From the NCBI RefSeq assembly GCF_021491355.1, contig NZ_JAKENF010000002.1:868001-932000 (forward strand): a stretch of DNA of 64,000 nt, read 5' to 3'. Shown piece by piece: positions 45,843 through 54,557 of this stretch (the first letter of the stretch is position 1; each line of letters starts with the position of its first letter). The stretch is from Alitabrizicola rongguiensis (GTDB taxonomy: Bacteria; Pseudomonadota; Alphaproteobacteria; Rhodobacterales; Rhodobacteraceae). Both the position numbers and the translations under genes were made by a program. The notes beneath the pieces were generated by a model. That model was not told the DNA's origin and made no database searches. It saw only the letters and a program-made list of their open reading frames with translations.

Positions 45843-47045
45843 GTGACCACCATCCAGGACTTGGCAGCGGACCGGGGCATTCCCGATCCGCCGCTCCTGC
45901 GAGGATCGAACCAAAGCGGGATGCGCGCGTATAACGAGCGGCTCGTGCTGTCCCTTGTGCGCCGAGACGGCGCCCTCTCGAAATCCGACATCGCACGTAT
46001 GACCGGGCTGTCAGCGCAGACCGTCTCGGTTATCATGCGCTCGCTTGAGGCAGATGGCCTGCTCGCCCGCGGCGAGCCGGTTCGCGGCAAGATCGGGCAG
46101 CCATCGGTGCCCATGTCGCTTGCGGCTGATGGCGCCTATTTCTTTGGCCTCAAGATCGGACGGCGTTCCGTCGATCTCGTTCTGATCGACCTCCTTGGTG
46201 AGCCAGTCGCGTTGCGCCGCCAAACCTATCGCTATCCGTCGCCTGATGCGGTGGTCGAATTCGTCTCAAAGAACCTGCCGGCCCTGACTGAAACGCTGTC
46301 CGCCGAACAAAGGCAGCGTATTGGAGGGCTGGGTGTCGCGATGCCGTTTCAGCTATGGAGTTGGGCGCAGCATATCGACTCGCCGCCCGGCGCCCTCGAT
46401 CTCTGGCAGGATTTCGACATCGCCACGGAGCTGTCGGCGTTGTGCGAGATGCCGGTCTATGTGCAGAACGATGCCACTGCCGCCTGCGGGGCCGAGCTTG
46501 TTTTCGGAACGGGCGACCGACCGCAGGACTTTCTCTATTTCTATATCGGGTTTTTCATCGGCGGCGGGCTTGTGCTCAACGGAAAGCTGTTCCCCGGACG
46601 CACCGGAAACGCCGCAGCCGTGGGGCCCCTTCCCGTTCCGGGACCGGACGGCAGGATGCGTCGCTTGATGACGATTGCCTCATTGTCAACGTTGGCGGAC
46701 GGGCTTCAGGAGGCCGGCGTCAACCCGGACCAACTCTGGGAAATGCCGGGGCCTTGGACCATACCTGCCTACGTGCTCGACCGCTGGATCGCGGGCGCGG
46801 CTGAGGGCCTGGCCAGCGCCACGCTAAGCGCTGCGACTCTGATCGAGATCGATACGGTGATGATCGATGGATGGATGCCATCCGACATCCGTGATCGGCT
46901 TGTCGAAGCGACAAATGCCGCTTTCCTCGGGCTAGATCTGGCAGGTGTTACGTTGCCGGTGATCCGCGCCGGCACGGTCGGCCCCCGGGCGCGTGAGCTT
47001 GGCGGTGCCGCGATTCCGCTTTCGCAGCGCTTCCTGGTTGACTAG
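45843..47045 (+). CDS. frcR: ROK-family transcriptional regulator of the frc operon
   Basis: A 400-residue NagC/XylR-type repressor. An N-terminal winged helix ([20 protein letters not shown] named as [13 protein letters not shown], then [10 protein letters not shown]) is followed by a ROK domain ([47 protein letters not shown]). The zinc-binding CxCGxxGCxE motif of ROK kinases is missing, consistent with a pure regulator. The GTG at 45843 has GAGGAGG upstream. It is divergent from frcBCA and probably binds a sugar or sugar phosphate. Confidence 0.88.
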   Translation: MTTIQDLAADRGIPDPPLLRGSNQSGMRAYNERLVLSLVRRDGALSKSDIARMTGLSAQTVSVIMRSLEADGLLARGEPVRGKIGQPSVPMSLAADGAYFFGLKIGRRSVDLVLIDLLGEPVALRRQTYRYPSPDAVVEFVSKNLPALTETLSAEQRQRIGGLGVAMPFQLWSWAQHIDSPPGALDLWQDFDIATELSALCEMPVYVQNDATAACGAELVFGTGDRPQDFLYFYIGFFIGGGLVLNGKLFPGRTGNAAAVGPLPVPGPDGRMRRLMTIASLSTLADGLQEAGVNPDQLWEMPGPWTIPAYVLDRWIAGAAEGLASATLSAATLIEIDTVMIDGWMPSDIRDRLVEATNAAFLGLDLAGVTLPVIRAGTVGPRARELGGAAIPLSQRFLVD

Positions 47046-47071
47046 TCCGCCCTGCCCAGGTGCCGAGCCGG

Positions 47072-47767
47072 TCAAACCGAGACAGCAGCCCGCAAGTCAG
47101 CTTCAGAGAGCTCCGACTTTGTGCCCTGCATCGAGACGGCGCCGCGCTTCAGCACGTAGAACCGGTCGGCCAGACCATAGGCGAAGTCGAAGTATTGCTC
47201 GACGAGGATGATCGCCATGTCCCCCTTCGAACGGAGATAGTCGATCACCCGGCCGATCTGCTGGATGATGTTGGGCTGAATCCCCTCGGTCGGCTCGTCC
47301 AGCAACAGCAGTTTGGGACGCATGATCATCGCGCGCCCGATGGCAAGCTGCTGCTGCTGGCCACCTGACAGGTCGCCGCCGCGACGGTTCGTCATGTCCT
47401 TGAGGACCGGGAACAGCTCGTAGATCTCGTCCGGGATGCGGTGCTCGGATTTCGGAAGCACGGCAAAGCCGGTTTCCAGGTTTTCCTTCACCGTCAGAAG
47501 CGGAAAGATCATGCGACCCTGCGGGACATAGCCCACGCCACGCCGCGCCATTGCCTGCGGCGGCACCCGGCCCACCTGTTCGCCGTCCAGTTCCAGCATC
47601 CCGCCCGACCGAGGATGCGTTCCCGAGATTGCCTTGAGCAGGCTCGTCTTGCCGACCCCGTTGGTGCCGACAAGGCAAGTCACCTGTCCCTGCAGTGCCT
47701 CCATGCTGATCCCGTTCAGGATCTGCGAGCCGCCGTAGTGGAGGGTGAGATTCTCGACCTTCAGCAT
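47072..47767 (-). CDS. urtE: Urea ABC transporter ATP-binding protein UrtE
   Basis: A 231-residue LivF-like ATPase: Walker A GTNGVGKTSLLKAI, the GVGYVPQGRMIFPLLTV motif, signature LSGGQQQQLAIGRA, Walker B LLLDEPTEGIQPN, and H-loop VEQYFDFAYGLADRFY. The sequence EGIQPNIIQQI is typical of UrtE. Last of urtABCDE; it starts 3 bp after urtD and ends near the convergent frcR. Confidence 0.93.
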   Translation of the reverse strand: MLKVENLTLHYGGSQILNGISMEALQGQVTCLVGTNGVGKTSLLKAISGTHPRSGGMLELDGEQVGRVPPQAMARRGVGYVPQGRMIFPLLTVKENLETGFAVLPKSEHRIPDEIYELFPVLKDMTNRRGGDLSGGQQQQLAIGRAMIMRPKLLLLDEPTEGIQPNIIQQIGRVIDYLRSKGDMAIILVEQYFDFAYGLADRFYVLKRGAVSMQGTKSELSEADLRAAVSV

Positions 47768-47770
47768 CTT

Positions 47771-48511
47771 TCAGCGCCCCAGATAAACTTCGATGACCTC
47801 GGGATTCTGCGTCACGAAATCAAGCGAGCCTTCGGCCAGCACCGCCCCCTCATGCAGGACCGTCACACGGCAATCGAGGCGGCGGACGAATTCCATGTCG
47901 TGCTCGACCACCACCACCGCCCGGGTCTTGGCCGCCTCGCGCAAGAGCGTCGTCGTATGCTCGCGCTCGGCGAGCGTCATGCCCGCCGCCGGTTCGTCGA
48001 CCAGCAGCAGCTTCGGCTCCTGCGCCAGGAGCATCCCGATTTCCAGCCATTGCTTCTGACCGTGGCTCAACTCCCCCGACTTGCGGTCGAGCTGATCGGC
48101 GAGGCCGATTTCACCGGCCAGTTCCTCGACCCGCTCACGGTCTGCCGCCGACGGGCGGAAGAACAGCACTGGCACCGGGCCGCGCGGGCGCTTGACTGCC
48201 ATCATCAGGTTCTCACGCACCAACTGGTCCTCGAAGACGGTCGGGCGCTGGAACTTGCGTCCAATGCCAACCTGGGCAATCTGGCTTTCGGACAGCTTCA
48301 GCAGGGAAATCGCCCGCTCTCCCCAGACGACCCGTCCGGTATCCGGTTTGGTTTTGCCGGTGACGATGTCCATGAAGGTGGTTTTTCCCGCACCGTTCGG
48401 CCCGATGATCGCCCGCATCTCCTGCGGTCCGATCGTGAAGGACAGGTTGTTGATGGCGCGGAAGCCATCGAAGGTGACAGAGACGCCTGAAACCTCGAGA
48501 AGCGAGTTCAT
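47771..48511 (-). CDS. urtD: Urea ABC transporter ATP-binding protein UrtD
   Basis: A 246-residue LivG-like ATPase: Walker A GPNGAGKTTFMDIVTGKT, GIGRKFQRPTVFEDQ, signature LSHGQKQWLEIGMLLA and Walker B LLLVDEPAAGMT. The SHGQKQWLEIGM form is characteristic of UrtD. It overlaps urtC by 4 bp. Confidence 0.93.
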   Translation of the reverse strand: MNSLLEVSGVSVTFDGFRAINNLSFTIGPQEMRAIIGPNGAGKTTFMDIVTGKTKPDTGRVVWGERAISLLKLSESQIAQVGIGRKFQRPTVFEDQLVRENLMMAVKRPRGPVPVLFFRPSAADRERVEELAGEIGLADQLDRKSGELSHGQKQWLEIGMLLAQEPKLLLVDEPAAGMTLAEREHTTTLLREAAKTRAVVVVEHDMEFVRRLDCRVTVLHEGAVLAEGSLDFVTQNPEVIEVYLGR

Positions 48512-49755
48512 TCCACCGCCTCCTTCTCGCGCAGCGCACCATCATCGGGGCCGAGCGGTTCGCCCTTGCGGTCTGGGCTTTTCACCCCTTCGAACCAGTC
48601 GAAGAGGCCGCCGATTCCCTTGGGCGCCACGATCGTCACGATGACGAAGGCAATCCCGAGCATCACCTGCCACCAGTCGACCCACTGGATGGTGTAGAAG
48701 CCAAGGTTGACGTCCGGCACGCGCCCGCCGGTAAAGACGCTGGAGACAAGACTGACGAAGGCGGCGCCGATCACCGCGCCGTAAAGCCGCCCCCTGCCCC
48801 CGATCGCCACCCAGACTGCGAGATAGACCGAGGCAATCGGCGCCATCTCGGCCGGGTTTATGATGCCGGCCTGAGGATAGTAGAGCGCCCCGGCCAGACC
48901 GGCGAGCACCGCCGTCAGGGTGAAGACAAAGAGCTTAAACCCCTCGACCGGGTAACCAAGGAACCGCACCCGAGCCTCGTCATCCCGGATGCCGCGCAGG
49001 ACAGAGCCGAACTTGCCCGAGACGATCCAGAAGCAGAGCAGGTAGGCCAGGCCAAGCGCCGCTGCTGACGCCCAGAAGAACCAGATCGAGACGTAGCTTT
49101 GCGGGATGGCATCGGCGCCCGGCAGGTTCTGCAGGCCCGAGAGGCCGTTGTTGCCGCGCAACCCGCTGTCGTTCTGGAACAGCCAAAGTGCCAGAGCCAG
49201 CGTCATCGCCTGCGTCAGGATCGACAGGTAAACCCCCGTCACTCGGCTGCGGAAGGCAAGCCAGCCGAAGACCAGTGCCAGAAGGCCGGGCACAAGGACC
49301 ACAAGCGCGAGCTGCGCCCAGAAGCTCGAAGCGAAATACCAGATCGTCGGAAAGGTATTGCCGCCGACCACGCCGAAGATCTGCACTGCGACCGCATCGC
49401 GGATTTCCTCGGGCGTCGGGGGCAGCGCGCCATTGGCGAGAGAGGCCACGACGATGTCGCGGGTCCGCGCATACATCAGCCACATGCCGATCATGTAGCC
49501 ACCGAGCCCGAAGAAGGCGAAATGGCCAAGGCTCAGAATGCCAGTGTAGCCCCAGACCAGATCCATCGCGAGCGCGATCAGGCATAGGCACAGCGTCTTG
49601 CCAAGCGTCTTGACGAAGGAGGCCGAGATGATACCGGGGCCATAGGCCTCGGACATCAGGGTAACGGCAAGGGTGAACAGCGCCAGCACCCCGAGGAAGA
49701 TCAGGAGCGAGGGATGCTTGCGTAGAAGCGGCATGCGGGTCGATGCGGCAGCCAT
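48508..49755 (-). CDS. urtC: Urea ABC transporter permease UrtC
   Basis: A 415-residue LivM-like permease with about ten transmembrane helices. LVWGYTGILSLGHFAFFGLGGY and GWLAFRSRVTGVYLSI are family marks (given in part as GYTGILSLGHFAFFG). The large loop after the third helix (TPEEIRDAVAVQIFG) and VAIGGRGRLYGAVIGA are usual for UrtC. It ends with an acidic, charged C-terminal tail and overlaps urtD. Confidence 0.92.
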   Translation of the reverse strand: MAAASTRMPLLRKHPSLLIFLGVLALFTLAVTLMSEAYGPGIISASFVKTLGKTLCLCLIALAMDLVWGYTGILSLGHFAFFGLGGYMIGMWLMYARTRDIVVASLANGALPPTPEEIRDAVAVQIFGVVGGNTFPTIWYFASSFWAQLALVVLVPGLLALVFGWLAFRSRVTGVYLSILTQAMTLALALWLFQNDSGLRGNNGLSGLQNLPGADAIPQSYVSIWFFWASAAALGLAYLLCFWIVSGKFGSVLRGIRDDEARVRFLGYPVEGFKLFVFTLTAVLAGLAGALYYPQAGIINPAEMAPIASVYLAVWVAIGGRGRLYGAVIGAAFVSLVSSVFTGGRVPDVNLGFYTIQWVDWWQVMLGIAFVIVTIVAPKGIGGLFDWFEGVKSPDRKGEPLGPDDGALREKEAVE

Positions 49756-49756
49756 G

Positions 49757-51715
49757 TCAATCTCCCGCCGCGCGGCCCTTGAGGGCGATGATGCCCCGCG
49801 GCCGGAACTGGATGAAGATGATGATGAAGATGATCATGTAGGTCTGGGCCGCCAGCGTGTTCGACGGGTTCAGCCATTCGATCCCCTTTTGCAGGAAGCC
49901 GATCAGCATCGCTCCAAGCAGCGTGCCCCAGATATTGCCCACACCGCCGACAACCACCGTCATGAAGCTTTGCACGATATAGTCCTGGCCAAGCTCGGAC
50001 GTGACCTTGGCGAAAAGTCCGATCGCGACGCCGGCAATCCCGGCAATGCCGGAGCCGAGCGCAAAGGTCATCATGTTGATGCGTTCGGGGTTGATGCCCA
50101 TGCTGGCGGCCATCTTCGGGTTCTGGGTGACGGCTCGTACCTCGAGGCCAAGGCGCGTGCGCTTCATGATGAACAGGAAGACGCCCAGGAAGATCAGTGC
50201 GAGCACGAAGATCGCGATGCGGATGTAGCTGATCGAGACGATGTCGTTGAACGTCAGCGCGCCCCCCAGCCAGTCGGGCGAGGTCAGCGGCCGCGCCTGG
50301 GTGCCGAAGATGTTCTTGGCGAGCTGCTGCAGCGCGATTGACACGCCGAAGGTGGCGAGCAAGGTTTCCAGCGGCCGGTGATAGAGGCGACGGATCACCA
50401 ACCGCTCCATCGCGATGCCCGCAAGGGCGCCTACGACGAAGGCTGCCGGAAGTGCCACGAGGATCGATATCGTATAGTCCGCGATGTATTGCTGGACGAC
50501 ATAGCCCGTATAGGCGCCCATCATGATGAACTCGCCATGGGCCATGTTGATGACCCGCATGACCCCGAAGGTGATGGCAAGGCCGATAGCGGCCAGGAAA
50601 TAGATCGAGGCGAGCGACAGCGCGTCGAGTGCGAGGTCGATGAACTGGTTCAGTGCCAGCCTCAGTTCCACCGAACGCAGGGTGACAAGTGCGGCATCCG
50701 TCACCGCAGGCGACGGCTCGGCATATGTCTCGTAAAAGACCGCCGAAGACATGGCCGCAGCGACATCGGCATCGGATGCAGCGGGCGGGACGGCCCCAGC
50801 CACTTCGAGCGCCTCGTATGCGGCACTGCGGTTGGCCTCGGAGTCAAGATCGGCAACGGCAACGCCTCCGACCTGGCCATCAACGATGTTGGCAACCAGA
50901 GCCTTGGCGCGTTCGGCGGGGGTTATGACCGGCGGAAGGATGCCCGCGCTGACGAGAAGCGCCTTCGCCTCGTCTTCCGACAAGGCGGAAGAGCCGGGGG
51001 TGAGCATCTGCGCGACGTTCGCCCCTTGCGGCACGGCCGGACCGGCGGCCCGGGTGGTGGCGACGATTGGGTTCAGGGCGGCGCGCAGATCGACGCCGAT
51101 ATCACCCGAAAAGCTCTTGATGGCGGAAACCCGAGCGGCCTCGTCGGGATCGAAGCGCAGCGTCAGCAGCCGCTCGAGACGCTCCTTCTGCGCCTTGAGA
51201 ACCGGATCGGCCTCGCCCGCGATGGAGGCACGCAACGGCGCCAGTTGATCGGTCGAAGGATCGCGCGCAATCGAGGCCAGCGCCTTTTCCCGCGTCGCCC
51301 GGTCGGGTGAGCTCAACTGGAACTGCACCATGGCCGAAGCGATGACCGACTTGATGCCGGAATTGGGCCGCAGCTGATCGAAATCGGCCTTGGGTGCGGT
51401 GCCGATGGGCTGGCCGCTGTCGACGTCGGTCAGCGCAAGATCGTTGCCGGAGGTCTCGGCGATGGCGAAGAAGCCGTCGGTCTTGCGGACCCAGAGGGAC
51501 CGATCCGACCAGGCCTGCAGCACGGTTTCCGCCCCAGGAAGGCCGCTACCAGCCAGCGCGGCAATGGCCGGGCCGACCGTCGTGCGGGAGCTCTTCTGGA
51601 TTGGCTCACGATAGGTCTGGAGAATGGTCTGCAGGGGGCCAGGAGCGTCCTGCGCGAGGGCCATGGTGGCCAGCGTCAGAACGGCCGCGAGTGCCGCAAG
51701 GAGGGAACGCATCAT
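49757..51715 (-). CDS. urtB: Urea ABC transporter permease UrtB with long N-terminal periplasmic domain
   Basis: A 652-residue protein. After a signal-type segment (MMRSLLAALAAVLTLATMALA) come about 330 residues of helical, HEAT-like sequence, rich in Ala, Ser, Asp and Leu, that would be periplasmic. The LivH-like permease follows from about residue 355 (INMAHGEFIMMGAYTG, GIAMERLVIRRLYHRPLETLL in parts). UrtB proteins commonly have such an extension; here it is on the long side. It lies 1 bp before urtC and 54 bp after urtA. Confidence 0.92.
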   Translation of the reverse strand: MMRSLLAALAAVLTLATMALAQDAPGPLQTILQTYREPIQKSSRTTVGPAIAALAGSGLPGAETVLQAWSDRSLWVRKTDGFFAIAETSGNDLALTDVDSGQPIGTAPKADFDQLRPNSGIKSVIASAMVQFQLSSPDRATREKALASIARDPSTDQLAPLRASIAGEADPVLKAQKERLERLLTLRFDPDEAARVSAIKSFSGDIGVDLRAALNPIVATTRAAGPAVPQGANVAQMLTPGSSALSEDEAKALLVSAGILPPVITPAERAKALVANIVDGQVGGVAVADLDSEANRSAAYEALEVAGAVPPAASDADVAAAMSSAVFYETYAEPSPAVTDAALVTLRSVELRLALNQFIDLALDALSLASIYFLAAIGLAITFGVMRVINMAHGEFIMMGAYTGYVVQQYIADYTISILVALPAAFVVGALAGIAMERLVIRRLYHRPLETLLATFGVSIALQQLAKNIFGTQARPLTSPDWLGGALTFNDIVSISYIRIAIFVLALIFLGVFLFIMKRTRLGLEVRAVTQNPKMAASMGINPERINMMTFALGSGIAGIAGVAIGLFAKVTSELGQDYIVQSFMTVVVGGVGNIWGTLLGAMLIGFLQKGIEWLNPSNTLAAQTYMIIFIIIFIQFRPRGIIALKGRAAGD

Positions 51716-51769
51716 GTCCGCCTTGGATGGGGAATGCGGGCGGGGGTCAGACCCCCGCCCAGGCTGCGA

Positions 51770-53065
51770 TCAGTAGTTCGACTTGAGCTGCACGCAGGTC
51801 TTGGTCTGCGTGTTGTACATGCCGCAGTTTAGCGAGACCCAGTCGGACTCGAGCACCGCCGATTCCGGCAGGAAGTCGGTCCAGGCATCGCCAGGCACCG
51901 GTTCGGTCTGGCTGATGATGTCGAACTGGCCATCTTCCTTGATCTCGCCGATCAGGACCGGCTTGGTCAGGTGATGGTTCGGCAGCATCTTGGCGGTAGT
52001 GCCGGTCAGGTTCGGGAATTCCTGCCCGATCATCGCTTCCGAGACCTTGTCCACGTCGGTGGTGCCGGCCTTCTCGACCGCGTTCACCCACATGTTGAAG
52101 CCGATATAGGTAGCTTCCATCGGGTCGTTGGTCGTGCGCTTCGGATTGCCGGTGAAGGCGTGCCACTGTTCGATGAACGCCTTGTTTTCCGGAGTGTCGG
52201 CGCTTTGGAAGTAGTTCCAGGCGGCGAGTTGGCCGACGAGGTTCTTCAGATCGCCTGCGCCAAGGCCGGACAATTCTTCTTCGCCCACGGAGAAGGCGAC
52301 GACCGGGATCTGCTCAGCGGTAATGCCGGACGCTGCGAGTTCCTTGTAGAAGCCGATGTTCGCGTCGCCATTGATGGTCGAGATCACGCCGACCTTCTTA
52401 CCGTCGGCGCCGAGCGCCTTCACATCGGACACGATCTTGGCCCAGTCCGACTGCCCGAAGGGCGTGTAGTTCACGAAGATATCGCTCTCCGGGATGCCCT
52501 TGGACTTCAGGTAGGCGGTGAGGATGTTGTTCGTCGTGCGCGGATAGACGTAGTCAGTGCCGAGCAGCGCGAATTTCTGCACGCCAAGCTCGTTCAGGAA
52601 GTAATCCACCGCAGGGATCGCCTGCTGGTTCGGCGCGGCGCCAGTGTAGAAGACGTTCTTCGACGATTCCTCGCCCTCATACTGCACGGGATAGAACAGC
52701 AGGCCGTTCAGTTCCTCGATGACCGGCAGGACCGACTTTCGCGAAACCGAAGTCCAGCAGCCGAAGATCACATCGACATCATCCACGGTGATGAGTTCGC
52801 GCGCCTTCTCGGCGAAGAGTGGCCAGTCGGAGGCCGGGTCGACCACGACTGCCTCGAGCTTCTTGCCCAGAAGCCCGCCCTTCTTGTTCTGCTCTTCGAC
52901 CAGCATCAGGACGGTGTCCTTCAGCGTGGTCTCGGAGATGGCCATCGTGCCAGAGAGCGAGTGCAGGACGCCGATCTTGATCGTATCCTCCTCCGCCATT
53001 GCGACGCTCGACATCAGTGACGCCGCCACCGTCGCTCCGGTGATCAGTCTCGTCATGTAGCTCAT
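51770..53065 (-). CDS. urtA: Urea ABC transporter substrate-binding protein UrtA
   Basis: A 431-residue periplasmic binding protein of the AmiC/UrtA type with a signal peptide (MTRLITGATVAASLMSSVAMA) and conserved IKIGVLHSLSGTMAISETTL (family mark HSLSGTMAISE), FGCWTSVSRKSVLPV, YPVQYEGEESSKNV and DYVYPRTTNNI. TKTCVQLKSN at the end is also typical. The order urtABCDE and the SGTMAISE motif fix it as the urea type. ATGs at 53065 and 53056 are both possible. No urease genes lie in the window. Confidence 0.94.
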   Translation of the reverse strand: MSYMTRLITGATVAASLMSSVAMAEEDTIKIGVLHSLSGTMAISETTLKDTVLMLVEEQNKKGGLLGKKLEAVVVDPASDWPLFAEKARELITVDDVDVIFGCWTSVSRKSVLPVIEELNGLLFYPVQYEGEESSKNVFYTGAAPNQQAIPAVDYFLNELGVQKFALLGTDYVYPRTTNNILTAYLKSKGIPESDIFVNYTPFGQSDWAKIVSDVKALGADGKKVGVISTINGDANIGFYKELAASGITAEQIPVVAFSVGEEELSGLGAGDLKNLVGQLAAWNYFQSADTPENKAFIEQWHAFTGNPKRTTNDPMEATYIGFNMWVNAVEKAGTTDVDKVSEAMIGQEFPNLTGTTAKMLPNHHLTKPVLIGEIKEDGQFDIISQTEPVPGDAWTDFLPESAVLESDWVSLNCGMYNTQTKTCVQLKSNY

Positions 53066-53378
53066 CTTCAGGGAAACCCTTCTTGGGCTGCGGCATGGCG
53101 CGCATCGGCTTGAAGGCGGCTGGAAAACCCGACGCCCAACGCCTATCTTGGCCCCGCAGCATGTTGTTGCACCCCGTGCGGCGGTGACGGACCGCCAAGT
53201 ACGATCGCCGCCGCACACCCTTGTCACGAACCGGTGAGACCGGGCCGCCCGGCCAATTGAGCGAATTCCGAGCCGTGGGGGAAAGAATTCTGGAGCTGCG
53301 GCATAAGCAGCCGGATCAGGTCAGGCTAACTGCACAAAATGCAGGCCAACAAGGTCGGTAACGCCTAATTCGTAACCT
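53066..53378. other. 313-bp leader region of urtA, downstream of opgC
   Basis: No gene is seen. Within it, GTGCGGCGG (53176-53184) and CCGCCGCAC (53208-53216) could fold in the urtA leader. Near the opgC side, TGCACAAAATGCA (53331-53343) is an inverted repeat resembling an NtrC half-site pair (TGCA ends). A nitrogen-regulated promoter would suit a urea transporter, but no clear sigma-54 GG-N10-GC element was found. Confidence 0.4.
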
Positions 53379-54557
53379 TCATCTGGCCGTCACCGTCGGA
53401 ATCTGATTCCGATGCGCCGCTTTTCTGGTGGACTGGCGGTGCCTTTCGCGTGCCCAGGCGAGCGCAAGCTGGATCAGCAATCCGGCAAAAATGATCGCCG
53501 AATCCAGCGCGAAGCCGCCGTTTACCACCTCCTTGATTGACTGTCCTGTCAGCGCAAGAAGGCTGCCACAGGCAAAAACCGGCAGCGAATGGCGGCCCAG
53601 AAGGGCAAGCGGAGCGGCGAAACGCGATGCTGCTGCCGTGCGGACCCAGCCGAGTGTAGAAAGCAGATAGCCGAGAGCCAGGATATGAAGTAGCCGGGGC
53701 CAGGTTTCGTGCATCTTGTCGATGGTGGTGATGAATCTCGGCCAGCCATCCTGCAACGCCTGCCAAAGCCAGGTGTTGAAGGCATCGCCCAACAGGTGAA
53801 TCTGCGCCAGGAGAGCACTGATCAGAAGGTATATCCCGGAAATCCACTGCAGGTCGCGGCGGATCGGCACAAGGCGCCGTCCCTGCTTCAGTTCGACGCC
53901 CGTGACGATGCCAAAGATGAAGACGATCTGCCAGGTCAGCGGATTGAAGAACCAACCGCCGGGCTTGGGATACGAGGGAAAGTTCCAACCACTGAAACCG
54001 GCGACGACCCACAACAGGATCGAGAAGGCCAAGAGCGCCCAAGGTTTCCGCAATGCGACCCAGAGCATGAGGGGCGCGCAGAACATCAGGACCGCATAGA
54101 GCGGCAGGATATTGATGTATCCCAACTGCAGAGTCATCAGCGGCAAGCCGATCAGAAAGGCCAGAGGCGACTCGAACAGGAAGTTGATCTCATTGAGGAA
54201 GAGCCGGTTGACCGCTCCGAAGTGCAAGGCTGCTGTCGCGGCAATCGCCAGCGCCCAGACCGAGATCATCAGATGGACAAGATAGAGGGTCCAGACACGC
54301 CCCCAAACGCGTGAGAGGCCCGGCCAATAAGGCGGCGCGCGGAAAGACATGCCGTAGGCCAGGCCGGCCGATACACCGGACATCAGGACAAAGCCTTCGG
54401 CCGCGTCGGAAAACCCGAAGTTTCGGCTGGTGAAGTTCTCGTAAATGGTTCCGGGCACGTGGTTGATGAAGATCATCACCAGCGCAAGGCCGCGAAACAC
54501 GTCGAGGCGTGGGTCCCGCTCTGACCGCGCGGCCCGAGGCAGCGGCTGATCAGGCAT
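53379..54557 (-). CDS. opgC: OpgC-type glucan succinyltransferase
   Basis: A 392-residue membrane protein with about ten helices and the OpgC signature near the N-terminus (DPRLDVFRGLALVMIFINHVPG in parts: RLDVFRGLALVMIFINH). In Rhodobacter sphaeroides OpgC adds succinyl groups to osmoregulated periplasmic glucans and its gene follows opgGIH, as here. The histidine in INHVPG is a likely catalytic residue. It overlaps the opgH end by 8 bp. Confidence 0.93.
   Translation of the reverse strand: MPDQPLPRAARSERDPRLDVFRGLALVMIFINHVPGTIYENFTSRNFGFSDAAEGFVLMSGVSAGLAYGMSFRAPPYWPGLSRVWGRVWTLYLVHLMISVWALAIAATAALHFGAVNRLFLNEINFLFESPLAFLIGLPLMTLQLGYINILPLYAVLMFCAPLMLWVALRKPWALLAFSILLWVVAGFSGWNFPSYPKPGGWFFNPLTWQIVFIFGIVTGVELKQGRRLVPIRRDLQWISGIYLLISALLAQIHLLGDAFNTWLWQALQDGWPRFITTIDKMHETWPRLLHILALGYLLSTLGWVRTAAASRFAAPLALLGRHSLPVFACGSLLALTGQSIKEVVNGGFALDSAIIFAGLLIQLALAWARERHRQSTRKAAHRNQIPTVTAR

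Noticed and set aside
53238-53360. Sigma-54 promoter for urtA
   Set aside because: No GG-N10-GC element with the right spacing was found on the minus strand.
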